This document shows positions 45,565 through 52,807 of a stretch of DNA of 64,000 nt, in pieces (position 1 is the stretch's first letter; each line of letters starts with the position of its first letter). The stretch spans positions 1-64,000 of the forward strand of contig PWRN01000020.1 in assembly GCA_003556225.1 (NCBI GenBank), written 5' to 3'. This DNA comes from Syntrophomonadaceae bacterium. GTDB taxonomy: Bacteria > Bacillota > Dethiobacteria > DTU022 > UBA8154. Below the pieces are notes generated by a model, which worked only from the letters and a program-made list of their open reading frames with translations, ran no database searches and was not told the origin of the DNA. Made by a program: the position numbers and the translations under genes.

Positions 45565-47394
45565 ATGTGTGGAATTGTCGGATATGTTGGCCATCATCAA
45601 GCCTATCCCTTGCTCCTGGAAGGGCTCAAAAAGCTGGAGTACCGGGGATACGACTCCGCCGGGGTGGCCCTCTACTGCCGGACCAACGGCCTGGTGATCA
45701 CCAAGTCCAAGGGGGAGATCGCCCGCCTGGAAGAAAAGATCGGTACCGACATTCCTACCGGGCAGGTTGGGATCGGTCATACGCGGTGGGCAACCCACGG
45801 TGCACCCTCGGATGAGAACGCGCACCCCCATTATGCCTGTACCGAGGAATTCGCCCTGGTGCACAACGGGATCATCGAGAATTACATGAGTTTGCGCCGC
45901 TGGCTGGAAGGGCAGGGACACCGCTTTTCCTCCCAGACGGATACCGAGGTGCTGGCCCACCTGGTAGAGCACTATTATAACGGCGATCTTTTGCTTGCCT
46001 TGAGAGAGGCTGTTCATCGCGTCGAAGGCTCCTTTGCCCTGGTTGTCTTGTCTCAACGGGAAAACAACCGCCTGATTTGTGCTCGCAAAGATAGTCCGCT
46101 GGTCATTGGCCTGGGTGAAGGCGAAAACTTCATCGCCTCCGATATGCCGGCGATTCTAAGCCACACCCGCCGCACGTACATACTGGAAGATAATGAAATG
46201 GCCGATGTCACCCCGGACTCCGTTGTCGTTTATTCCCTGGAGGGCGAAATAAGAGAAAAAGAAGTGCACGAGATTACCTGGGACGCTGTCCAGGCGGAGA
46301 AAGGTGGCTATTCCCACTTCATGCTCAAAGAGATCATGGAGCAGCCCACTGCCCTGCGGGAAACCATGCGGGGGCGCCTCCTGGAGCAGGGACGGGAAAT
46401 TGACCTGGCCGAGTTGAACCTGGCTTTAGAGGAAGCAGCAGATATCTCCAAGATCTATATCGTTGCCTGCGGCACGGCGTATCATGCCGGATTGGTGGGA
46501 AAGTACTCCATGGAACGATGGCTGCGGATCCCCGTGGAAGTGGACCTTGCCTCGGAGTTTCGCTATCGCGATCCGCTGCTGGGCGAAAAGACCCTGGTGA
46601 TTGTGATCAGCCAATCAGGGGAAACGGCCGACACCCTGGCCGCCCTGCGCCTGGCCCGTTCCAGGGGCAACCCGGTCCTGGCCATCACCAACGTAATGGG
46701 TAGTTCCGTGGCCCGCGAGGCTGACCAGGTGATCTACACCTGGGCCGGCCCCGAAATAGCCGTAGCCTCCACAAAGGCCTACCTGACCCAACTGCTTACC
46801 CTCTACATGCTTACCCTGGGCCTGGCATCAAAACGCGGCATCGAAAAGGCCCGCATCCAGGAAGCCGGTCAGGCCCTGTACCAACTACCCGGGTTAGTGG
46901 AGAGCGTGCTGGCCCGGGAGGAAGAGATTAAGGACATGGCCCGCTACGTGGCCCGCTGGCAGAGCACGTTCTTCATCGGCCGTAACCTGGACCACGCCGT
47001 GGCCATGGAAGGCGCGCTCAAGCTCAAGGAAATTTCCTACATTCACGCCGAGGCGTACGCTTCCGGGGAACTCAAGCACGGCACCCTGGCCCTGGTTGTG
47101 CAGGGTATTCCCGTCATTGCTCTGGCCACCCAAAGCGCTGTACTGGATAAATCCATCAGCAACATCAAGGAAGTGAAAACCCGCGGCGGCTATGTAATCT
47201 GCTTCCTGCAGGACGAAAACCAGGACCTGGAAGCCGAAGTGGACCGGATCTTCTACCTGCCAGCCACCCTGGATTTCATCATGCCCATTTTAACCGTGGT
47301 GCCGCTGCAGCTACTGGCTTACCACACCGCAGTGGAACGCGGCTGCCCTGTCGATAAACCCCGCAACCTGGCCAAAAGCGTGACCGTGGAGTAG
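45565..47394 (+). CDS. glmS: Glutamine-fructose-6-phosphate aminotransferase
   Basis: This 609-residue enzyme makes glucosamine-6-phosphate for cell wall synthesis. Met is followed by the catalytic cysteine (MCGIVGYVGHHQA); the glutaminase domain is followed by two SIS domains (ISQSGETADTLAALR, KLKEISYIHAEAYASGELKHG) and the C-terminus KPRNLAKSVTVE. ATG 45565 has eight-base spacing to GGAGGG; the track's ATG 45559 is too close. The 45-base gap after cdaR leaves no room for a glmS ribozyme, and glmM, usually between cdaR and glmS, is absent. Confidence 0.95.
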   Translation: MCGIVGYVGHHQAYPLLLEGLKKLEYRGYDSAGVALYCRTNGLVITKSKGEIARLEEKIGTDIPTGQVGIGHTRWATHGAPSDENAHPHYACTEEFALVHNGIIENYMSLRRWLEGQGHRFSSQTDTEVLAHLVEHYYNGDLLLALREAVHRVEGSFALVVLSQRENNRLICARKDSPLVIGLGEGENFIASDMPAILSHTRRTYILEDNEMADVTPDSVVVYSLEGEIREKEVHEITWDAVQAEKGGYSHFMLKEIMEQPTALRETMRGRLLEQGREIDLAELNLALEEAADISKIYIVACGTAYHAGLVGKYSMERWLRIPVEVDLASEFRYRDPLLGEKTLVIVISQSGETADTLAALRLARSRGNPVLAITNVMGSSVAREADQVIYTWAGPEIAVASTKAYLTQLLTLYMLTLGLASKRGIEKARIQEAGQALYQLPGLVESVLAREEEIKDMARYVARWQSTFFIGRNLDHAVAMEGALKLKEISYIHAEAYASGELKHGTLALVVQGIPVIALATQSAVLDKSISNIKEVKTRGGYVICFLQDENQDLEAEVDRIFYLPATLDFIMPILTVVPLQLLAYHTAVERGCPVDKPRNLAKSVTVE

Positions 47395-47511
47395 GTGCAG
47401 TTCACGGGTTTGGCGTTTATGTGGGAAACAAAAAATATGGTTAATAAAAAATGAAAGCGTATCATAAATTATTTATACAAGGATGGGAAGATATCCCACA
47501 ACATCTGGTAT

Positions 47512-47545
47512 ATGTACATCTATTGAAGATGTACATTTTTATTGT
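47512..47545 (+). terminator. Hairpin terminator after glmS
   Basis: ATGTACATCT and AGATGTACAT are perfect complements around ATTGA and run into TTTTATT. It is about 120 bases after glmS. An upstream GGGA-AGATA-TCCC hairpin (about 47484-47497) lies in the same AT-rich stretch. Confidence 0.75.
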
Positions 47546-47682
47546 CTTATGAGGTTAAGGAATTTCTATTGCTAAATCAATTTATGCAAAAAATATTAGC
47601 GCTTCTTTGGTTCTAATAATAATCTTTCTTAAATGAAAGCACTGACCTTGTTATGAGAATAGCTCAGAAAGGAGGTAAGCAG

Positions 47683-48054
47683 GTGTCCGGGAAAATCCGC
47701 GCGGGTTTTGCCTTTGGTGTAGGTGTTTCCATGATCAGTTTATGGACAATGCTGCTTTTCGCGGGGCAGGTGCCCGAATTGGCAACCCATCCCTATAGTA
47801 TTGCCTTTCACCTCGCCGCGGAGCTGCTCACGGCCGTGTTTTTAATTCTTGGCGCCCTGGTGTATTTCCGCAACCCGCCACTGGGTGAAAAGATCTGCTT
47901 GATTGCCTTCGGCATGCTTCTTTATACCGTGATTAACAGTTCCGGTTACTATGCGCAAAGCGGTGATTGGAGCTTCGTGGCGATGTTTGCTTTATTGTTT
48001 ATCTTTACCGTGTTTTTCCTGGTTCGCCTGCTCTTTGGCGGCAAGGGCGCATAA
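47683..48054 (+). CDS. Small membrane protein of unknown function
   Basis: The 123-residue protein has four hydrophobic helices (for example MISLWTMLLFAGQV, LTAVFLILGALVYF, FVAMFALLFIFTVFFLVRLLF). GTG 47683 is chosen because it follows AGAAAGGAGGT; the ORF-track start at 47653 is upstream of that site. It ends in a short basic tail. I recognise no family. Convergent with the permease pair. Confidence 0.7.
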   Translation: MSGKIRAGFAFGVGVSMISLWTMLLFAGQVPELATHPYSIAFHLAAELLTAVFLILGALVYFRNPPLGEKICLIAFGMLLYTVINSSGYYAQSGDWSFVAMFALLFIFTVFFLVRLLFGGKGA

Positions 48055-48145
48055 TTCTGGAGAAAGGCACCTATCCAGCGGATCTATAACCGTTGTTCTT
48101 CACATAACAAAAGTTTACGAGCAAGCTCCGGGAAATATAAGGAAA

Positions 48146-48769
48146 TCAGGCCTGCGTGGGATTCTTCCTTTCTTGCCCTGCCAGTTTTTCCAGGAGATAC
48201 CCGATGATGAAGACAGCTATCACGGTGAGCACAAAGCGTAAGGCCGTGAAGGCAGGTCCCAGGAATTTTAACTCAACCATCAGCTGGGGAAGCTTGGCTG
48301 CGGCCCAGATACCGAGGAAGATGGTAATGTTCATCAGGCGAGCCCCTTTTCTATGCATGGCGGCTGCGATGGGAAAGGCGATATAAATGGGACCCGTGGG
48401 AATGGTGCCAAACATAAAGGCGAGAAGTGCACCTTTGAAACCGGAGCCGCTGCCCATGTGTTTTTGGATAAATGACTTGGGAACCCAGACTTCAAACAAC
48501 CCCATCAGGATGAAAACCGCCGGGATGATCAAGGCCATCTCTTGCAAGTAGCTCAGGGAGACATCGTATACGGCCCTGGCCTGGGGTGGGTAGAAGAAAT
48601 AAATGGCGATGAAGATGGCTGCCATGACTCCCAGGAGGAAAAGCTCTTTCCTGGAAAACATGGCCCCGGCCGGACCCTGGCCCCGGCCTTGCTCGCCCGG
48701 TACAGGACCGGGTTTCGCTTGACCACCGTTTTGTGGAATTGGCTTGTCCTTCTTGTTATCCCTTTTCAT
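48146..48769 (-). CDS. Permease half (DUF318/COG0701-like), downstream subunit
   Basis: This encodes 207 residues: a proline/glycine-rich cytoplasmic N-terminus (about 35 residues) then membrane helices with FGTIPTGPIYIAFPIAAAMH, which resembles the COG0701 permease motif found in transporters of arsenicals or other metabolites. It overlaps the upstream half by four bases (ATGA). Together the halves resemble one full permease. The substrate is unknown. Confidence 0.75.
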   Translation of the reverse strand: MKRDNKKDKPIPQNGGQAKPGPVPGEQGRGQGPAGAMFSRKELFLLGVMAAIFIAIYFFYPPQARAVYDVSLSYLQEMALIIPAVFILMGLFEVWVPKSFIQKHMGSGSGFKGALLAFMFGTIPTGPIYIAFPIAAAMHRKGARLMNITIFLGIWAAAKLPQLMVELKFLGPAFTALRFVLTVIAVFIIGYLLEKLAGQERKNPTQA

Positions 48770-49245
48770 GTGAGCATCACTCCCATCAGCAAGCTGATGC
48801 CCAGGGCAAAGACAAAGCTCAGCCCGTTGCGCAGTAACGTATATTTGACCCCCAGTTCCCTGATTTCAATGGGTGCCGTAATCGTTCCTACCATGGTCAA
48901 GGTAGTAATGAAAGTGGCAATGGTGGCTACGGTGGCCCCGGAACGCAGCAGGGAGGAAGCCAGCGGGATAGAAATGATGTTGGGGATCAAGGTAATGGCA
49001 CCGACCACGGCAGCCAGAAGAGTTCCTTGAAACCCTGCATCGGTCCCCAGGTATTGTTTGATGGTTTGTGGGGGCACGAAACCCAGCAACAGCCCCACCA
49101 GGCCGATAATGAGCAGCAGGCTAGGCGTCATTTTGATCAGAATCCGGCTTCCCACGAACAGGGCCTTCTTGGTCTTGCCCCTGTCTTTAGAGAGGGAGGC
49201 GGCCAACCCGGCGAAAAGAAACGCATAGATCAAGACCAGTTCCAC
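48766..49245 (-). CDS. Permease half (DUF318/COG0701-like), upstream subunit
   Basis: The 159-residue membrane protein includes VGAITLIPNIISIPLASSLL and TLTMVGTITAPIEIRELG. GTG 49245 (MELVLIYAFLFAGLAASLS) follows AGAGGTG by six bases on the minus strand; the ORF-track start adds sixteen residues through the operator region. It is preceded by an 18-bp TetR-type operator, so it is probably repressed by the adjacent TetR protein. Confidence 0.77.
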   Translation of the reverse strand: MELVLIYAFLFAGLAASLSKDRGKTKKALFVGSRILIKMTPSLLLIIGLVGLLLGFVPPQTIKQYLGTDAGFQGTLLAAVVGAITLIPNIISIPLASSLLRSGATVATIATFITTLTMVGTITAPIEIRELGVKYTLLRNGLSFVFALGISLLMGVMLT

Positions 49246-49274
49246 GGGTAACACCTCTTTTCTTGCCTTGCTTA

Positions 49275-49292
49275 TGAATGAGCATTCATTCA
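49275..49292. promoter_or_regulatory. TetR-type operator 1 (permease pair)
   Basis: TGAATGA-GCAT-TCATTCA is an 18-bp inverted repeat about 30 bases upstream of the permease start. It has the same half sites and spacing as the site at 49966. The pattern also resembles the recognition sequence of Bacillus FadR, a TetR protein. Confidence 0.85.
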
Positions 49293-49336
49293 CATTGACC
49301 CGGCTTTTAACCCCTGGCAGGCCTGAATTGGCCCGT

Positions 49337-49936
49337 CTAGTGCTGTGGGTTGTGCAGACCCTGCCATAAGAGAAGGGCGATCTCTTCAGCGGCGGCGTCC
49401 AACAGCGTGGAAGACCCCTTTTCCTCCACCTCCAGCAGGTAGCGAGCCATTAATGCTTCAATGGAACCCATAATCGCTGGAGCAATAACGTGGAGTTTGC
49501 AGGAACGAAGTGCTCCACTTTCCATGCCCTTCCGTAAAATGTCCGCGATAAAGTAGGGCATTCCTTCGAATTGATGGATTCCTTCAAAGTAACAACTTTT
49601 TGGCATGCCTTTTTCCCGGAGGAGCACCAGGAACACATCTGGATTTTTTTTTACTTCTTCGAAGTGCATGGAAAGGATGCGCTTGATCGTTTCCAGGGGA
49701 TGAAGATCTTCTTGTTTCAATTTTTCAAAGTATGCTTTTCGTTTATGATATTCTTGCTGAAAGATGAAATCCAAGATGTCATTTTTATTAAGAAAATAAT
49801 TGTATACCGTGCCTACCGCTACCCCCGCAGAAGAGGCGATTTTATCCACGGTGGCGTTATGGAATCCTTCCCGGGCGATGACTTTGATTGCCGCCCGCGC
49901 GACGAGATCTTTTTTGTCTTGCACGCGTTTTTGCAT
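49337..49936 (-). CDS. TetR-family transcriptional regulator
   Basis: This encodes 199 residues. The N-terminal helix-turn-helix reads FHNATVDKIASSAGVAVGTVYNYFLNKND. The C-terminal ligand domain has no motif I can assign. ATG 49936 (MQKRVQDKKDL) follows GGAGG; the track's longer start crosses the operator. It is upstream of the permease pair in the same direction and lies between two copies of the same operator, so autoregulation and control of the permease are likely. Confidence 0.92.
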   Translation of the reverse strand: MQKRVQDKKDLVARAAIKVIAREGFHNATVDKIASSAGVAVGTVYNYFLNKNDILDFIFQQEYHKRKAYFEKLKQEDLHPLETIKRILSMHFEEVKKNPDVFLVLLREKGMPKSCYFEGIHQFEGMPYFIADILRKGMESGALRSCKLHVIAPAIMGSIEALMARYLLEVEEKGSSTLLDAAAEEIALLLWQGLHNPQH

Positions 49937-49965
49937 CGTGAACCTCCATTTCAAAGCCGTAGTAA

Positions 49966-50013
49966 TGAATGAACGCTCATTCATATTATACCGCGATGGT
50001 GTGCATTTGTCAA
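49966..50013 (-). promoter_or_regulatory. tetR promoter with overlapping operator 2
   Basis: On the minus strand TTGACA (50013-50008), a 17-base spacer and TATAAT (49990-49985) form a consensus promoter. Immediately downstream lies TGAATGA-ACGC-TCATTCA (49966-49983), covering the expected transcription start. This is a textbook arrangement for autorepression. Confidence 0.88.
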
Positions 50014-50339
50014 TGGTTGAAAAAATTCTTGCGTTAAAAATAAATTTGCACAAGGAGTTTGTTGCACGAAGAGGTTGTCACGCAACGAGTTTGTGTAAAA
50101 AAACGTAGCTGCAGAAAAAAATGTTCAGCAAGTGAAGCAAAAATTACTGGTGCAGGAAGGAAGTAGCGCTGTTATGGAGAATAATAAGATATATGAGATG
50201 TAATTTATCCAGTTCAAACCAGCCAGGATTTTCGTCTCTCTACAGCACGCTGCGTGCGATTTCAGCGCCAGTCGTGAAAGAACTTGAGCTTTTTCCACGA
50301 AGAAACTGCGTGCTAAACCGATGCAAGGGAGGTGGAACA
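50014..50339. other. Intergenic region before the cupin gene
   Basis: Mostly AT-rich sequence with repeated TTGCACGAAG/TTGCACAAGG-like words near 50046-50070. No consensus promoter, terminator or gene was found. The ORF-track extension of the cupin frame into this region has no ribosome binding site. Confidence 0.4.
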
Positions 50340-50660
50340 GTGAGTTTGATCAATGTAAATGAGTTGCCGTCGTTTATCAACACAAGAGGAATCGAAACGA
50401 GAAAAGTTCTGCAGCGGCCTGAAATCAGTATGATCAACCTGGAGTTAAAACCCGGGGAGAAGATTGAATCTCATAAGGTCGATGTTCACGTCACATTTGT
50501 TGTGTTACGGGGTTCCGGTAGAATCAAGATCGGGGAACAGGTTTTTGAGGTGGTTCCCCATTATGTCGTGTTATGCGAACCCGGTATGCCCATGGAGTTG
50601 ATCGGGGGAGAAGAGGGAATGTCATTTTTAAATATAAAGACACCAAACCCGGCGGCTTAA
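50340..50660 (+). CDS. Cupin-domain protein
   Basis: This 106-residue single-cupin protein has the two cupin motifs in degenerate form (GEKIESHKVDVHVTFVVLRGSGRI and VVPHYVVLCEPGMPMEL). Two or three histidines could bind metal. GTG 50340 (MSLINVNELPSFINTRG) follows GGGAGGTGG; the track's earlier start is unsupported. It is followed by a UroD/MetE-like gene, and the two may be transcribed together. Confidence 0.82.
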   Translation: MSLINVNELPSFINTRGIETRKVLQRPEISMINLELKPGEKIESHKVDVHVTFVVLRGSGRIKIGEQVFEVVPHYVVLCEPGMPMELIGGEEGMSFLNIKTPNPAA

Positions 50661-50799
50661 CACTTATTCCCATACCGCGAACGGTGATATGCTGCATAAG
50701 CACGCCGTGCGATGACCGTAAAGTATTTGGCGTGCAGCTTCCAAGGCCCCTTGCTTTGATGGCGAGGTCACCAATTTGCTGTACAGGAGGTTTTCAAAA

Positions 50800-51816
50800 A
50801 TGAAACTGGAAGGCAACTGCCAGACAACGGCCATGGGCATTTTGCCCCATACCGACGTGGATCGGGCTTTAGAGCTCGCCCTTTCCGTGGACATCCCTTT
50901 TTGGCCCCAGCTTCCCCGGGTGAACTTTTTTGAAGACATGTACGCCCAGATATCCGAACACTTCCCGGGGCTTACCGTCGATGTCGAGAACAGGGATATT
51001 CATTTTTCCCTGGAGAAGTTCTATGTAGACATGGAGGCGTTGCTGGAGCATTGGGAGGATGAAACTTTTTTCCGCCTTTCTCCTGAATACTCCGTGGTGT
51101 TTCACCGCTTCTTGGAAAAGGATCTTTCCGCTTACTCCTACATTCGCGGGCAGAGCATCGGGCCGGTCAGCTACGGCCTTAAAATACTCGATGAAAATAA
51201 GAAATCTATGATCTACCACGAAGAGGTGCGGCAGATCCTCTTCGACTTTGTGGCCAAGAAGCTGCAGGCCCAGTACGGGGAGATGAAGGAAAAGCACCCC
51301 GGTGCCTTTGTCTGGGTTGACGAGCCGGGGCTGGAAATGGTCTTTATGGCGTTTACAGGCTATCCCAGCGACAAAGCGGAAAAAGACTACCGGGAGTTCC
51401 TGGAAAAATTCCCCGGCCCCAAGGGCGTTCATCTCTGCGGCAATCCGGACTGGTCCTTTTTGTTGAAGATGGATTTGGATGTCTTGTCCATCGATGCCCT
51501 GGCCTGGGGTCATATCTTCTCCCGTTACAAGGAGGAGATCAAGGACTTCTTGGACCGGGGAGGGATCATTTCCTGGGGTATTACCCCAACCCTCACGGAG
51601 GAGTATGAGAAAGAGTCCATCAAGTCCATGATTTCCCGGTTGGAAGAAAACTGGGAATACATGGGGAAATTCGGAGTCACGCGCCAGCAGATTCTCCAGC
51701 AGTCCTGGTTCGCTCCGGCCCGGTGTTGCCTGGTTAACCAGGATGGAGAAAAAACCGTGGAGAAATCTTATGAACTGCTGCAGCAAGTCGCCGAACATTT
51801 CAAGGGTTTTCTCTAG
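50800..51816 (+). CDS. UroD/MetE-superfamily methyltransferase-like protein
   Basis: This encodes 338 residues. The fold is suggested by MGILPHTDVDRALELALS at the start, WVDEPGLEMVF and a zinc-type HLCGNPDWSFLL in the middle, and SWFAPARCCLV near the end, where MetE-type enzymes have their last zinc cysteine. Such proteins move methyl groups to or from homocysteine, coenzyme M or corrinoids. The substrate cannot be named. ATG 50800 follows CAGGAGG. An inverted repeat GCACGCC...GGCGTGC (50700-50735) lies in its leader. Confidence 0.75.
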   Translation: MKLEGNCQTTAMGILPHTDVDRALELALSVDIPFWPQLPRVNFFEDMYAQISEHFPGLTVDVENRDIHFSLEKFYVDMEALLEHWEDETFFRLSPEYSVVFHRFLEKDLSAYSYIRGQSIGPVSYGLKILDENKKSMIYHEEVRQILFDFVAKKLQAQYGEMKEKHPGAFVWVDEPGLEMVFMAFTGYPSDKAEKDYREFLEKFPGPKGVHLCGNPDWSFLLKMDLDVLSIDALAWGHIFSRYKEEIKDFLDRGGIISWGITPTLTEEYEKESIKSMISRLEENWEYMGKFGVTRQQILQQSWFAPARCCLVNQDGEKTVEKSYELLQQVAEHFKGFL

Positions 51817-51981
51817 AACCTCAGCGCACACCTTTTTACTGGCCCCGGCCGCCTTGGTTGGGGGCCAGCCGCCCTGTCTGCAGCCGCTCGCTTTTGCATA
51901 ACTTTAGAAGAGTTTTTGTGGGGACAGGCGGTAAAACAAGGGTTTAGGCCTGAGTAAGCCTGATCACCAGGGAATCTTTTA
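51817..51981. other. Intergenic region after the methyltransferase-like gene
   Basis: CTGGCCCC and GGGGCCAG (51839-51846 and 51861-51868) form a strong stem, but no T-run follows, so it is not a clear terminator. A GCCTGAGTAAGCCTGA direct repeat lies near 51949. No gene seen. Confidence 0.4.
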
Positions 51982-52010
51982 TTGACACCCCTTGGGGGCC
52001 AAGCTATAGT
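51982..52010 (+). promoter_or_regulatory. Strong sigma-A-type promoter
   Basis: TTGACA at 51982-51987 and TATAGT at 52005-52010 are 17 bases apart. Transcription would start near 52017, which gives a leader of about 190 bases before the coiled-coil gene. Confidence 0.82.
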
Positions 52011-52016
52011 ATAAAT

Positions 52017-52205
52017 TAGACACCTGTGGGAGCTTAAAATAGACGGCCATGCAGTATTGTCAGCTTCCGCTTGCCGTTTGCCTGTTTGCAGGGCAACAAG
52101 AGATGATTTACTCGGCAAGCTTGATCACGAACAAAAAATCTTGTGGATAGAGAATTCTCCCGGGTGTAGATTGACCAAAACAAACAACGAAGAGGAGGAA
52201 GAGAC
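52017..52205 (+). promoter_or_regulatory. Long structured 5' leader
   Basis: GCTTGCCG (52069-52076) pairs with CGGCAAGC (52113-52120), enclosing TTGCC...GGCAA. No class of riboswitch was recognised and no T-run follows the stem. It may be a regulatory leader, or a small RNA region. Confidence 0.45.
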
Positions 52206-52496
52206 GTGAGTGAAAAAGAACTTTACCGGAAAAAGTTAGAGGCCCAGTTAAATGAGTGGAAAGCTGAAATTGATCAGCTGAAGGCGAAAGCACAGGGCGC
52301 TGATGCCGATGCGAAACTAAAAATGAACGAGCAGGTTAAAGAACTGGAAGGGAAGTTAAAAGAAGGAGAAAAAATGCTTTCAGAAGTTGCAGAGTCCAGT
52401 GATGAGGCCTGGGAATCCATCAAAGATGGCTTTGAATCTTCCTGGGGAACATTGAAATCTGCTTTTCGTGATGCCGCTTCGAAATTCAAGAGTTAA
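52206..52496 (+). CDS. Small coiled-coil protein
   Basis: The 96-residue, highly charged protein starts MSEKELYRKKLEAQLNEWKA at GTG 52206, behind GAGGAGGAAGAG. Residues 5-65 form a heptad-like coiled coil; the end (SIKDGFESSWGTLKSAFRDA) is amphipathic. Similar short helical proteins are annotated as stress-related in other bacteria, but I cannot name a function. The strong promoter and long leader suggest high or regulated expression. Confidence 0.8.
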   Translation: MSEKELYRKKLEAQLNEWKAEIDQLKAKAQGADADAKLKMNEQVKELEGKLKEGEKMLSEVAESSDEAWESIKDGFESSWGTLKSAFRDAASKFKS

Positions 52497-52807
52497 CATA
52501 TCTGTCGAGCGCATCCTCACATTGGTTTTACGCAGCTAAGTGCTCCCTGACATCAATTAAGATAAAAATACATGGAAAACGAAGCATTGCCATAGCGAAA
52601 CGATCAAGGGCTTAATTTAGAAAAATACGTCATTGCAATGATGTTTTTGAGCACTGAGGTGTTGTTTCCTGCAGATTTTTAGGGCATGGATCATCTGAGC
52701 AAGTATCCAGGCCCTACCTTTGTTTATTTGGGATGGTATCCGCTGAGGGGCCGTCAGCGACCTGACTGCTGTAGATCATGACCCTTGATGATGAAGGAGG
52801 GCGAAGG
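52497..52807. other. Intergenic region before the SLC13-type transporter gene
   Basis: A palindromic stem TCATTGCAATGA followed by T5 (52628-52648) is a weak terminator candidate. The remainder shows no gene and no consensus promoter. Confidence 0.4.
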
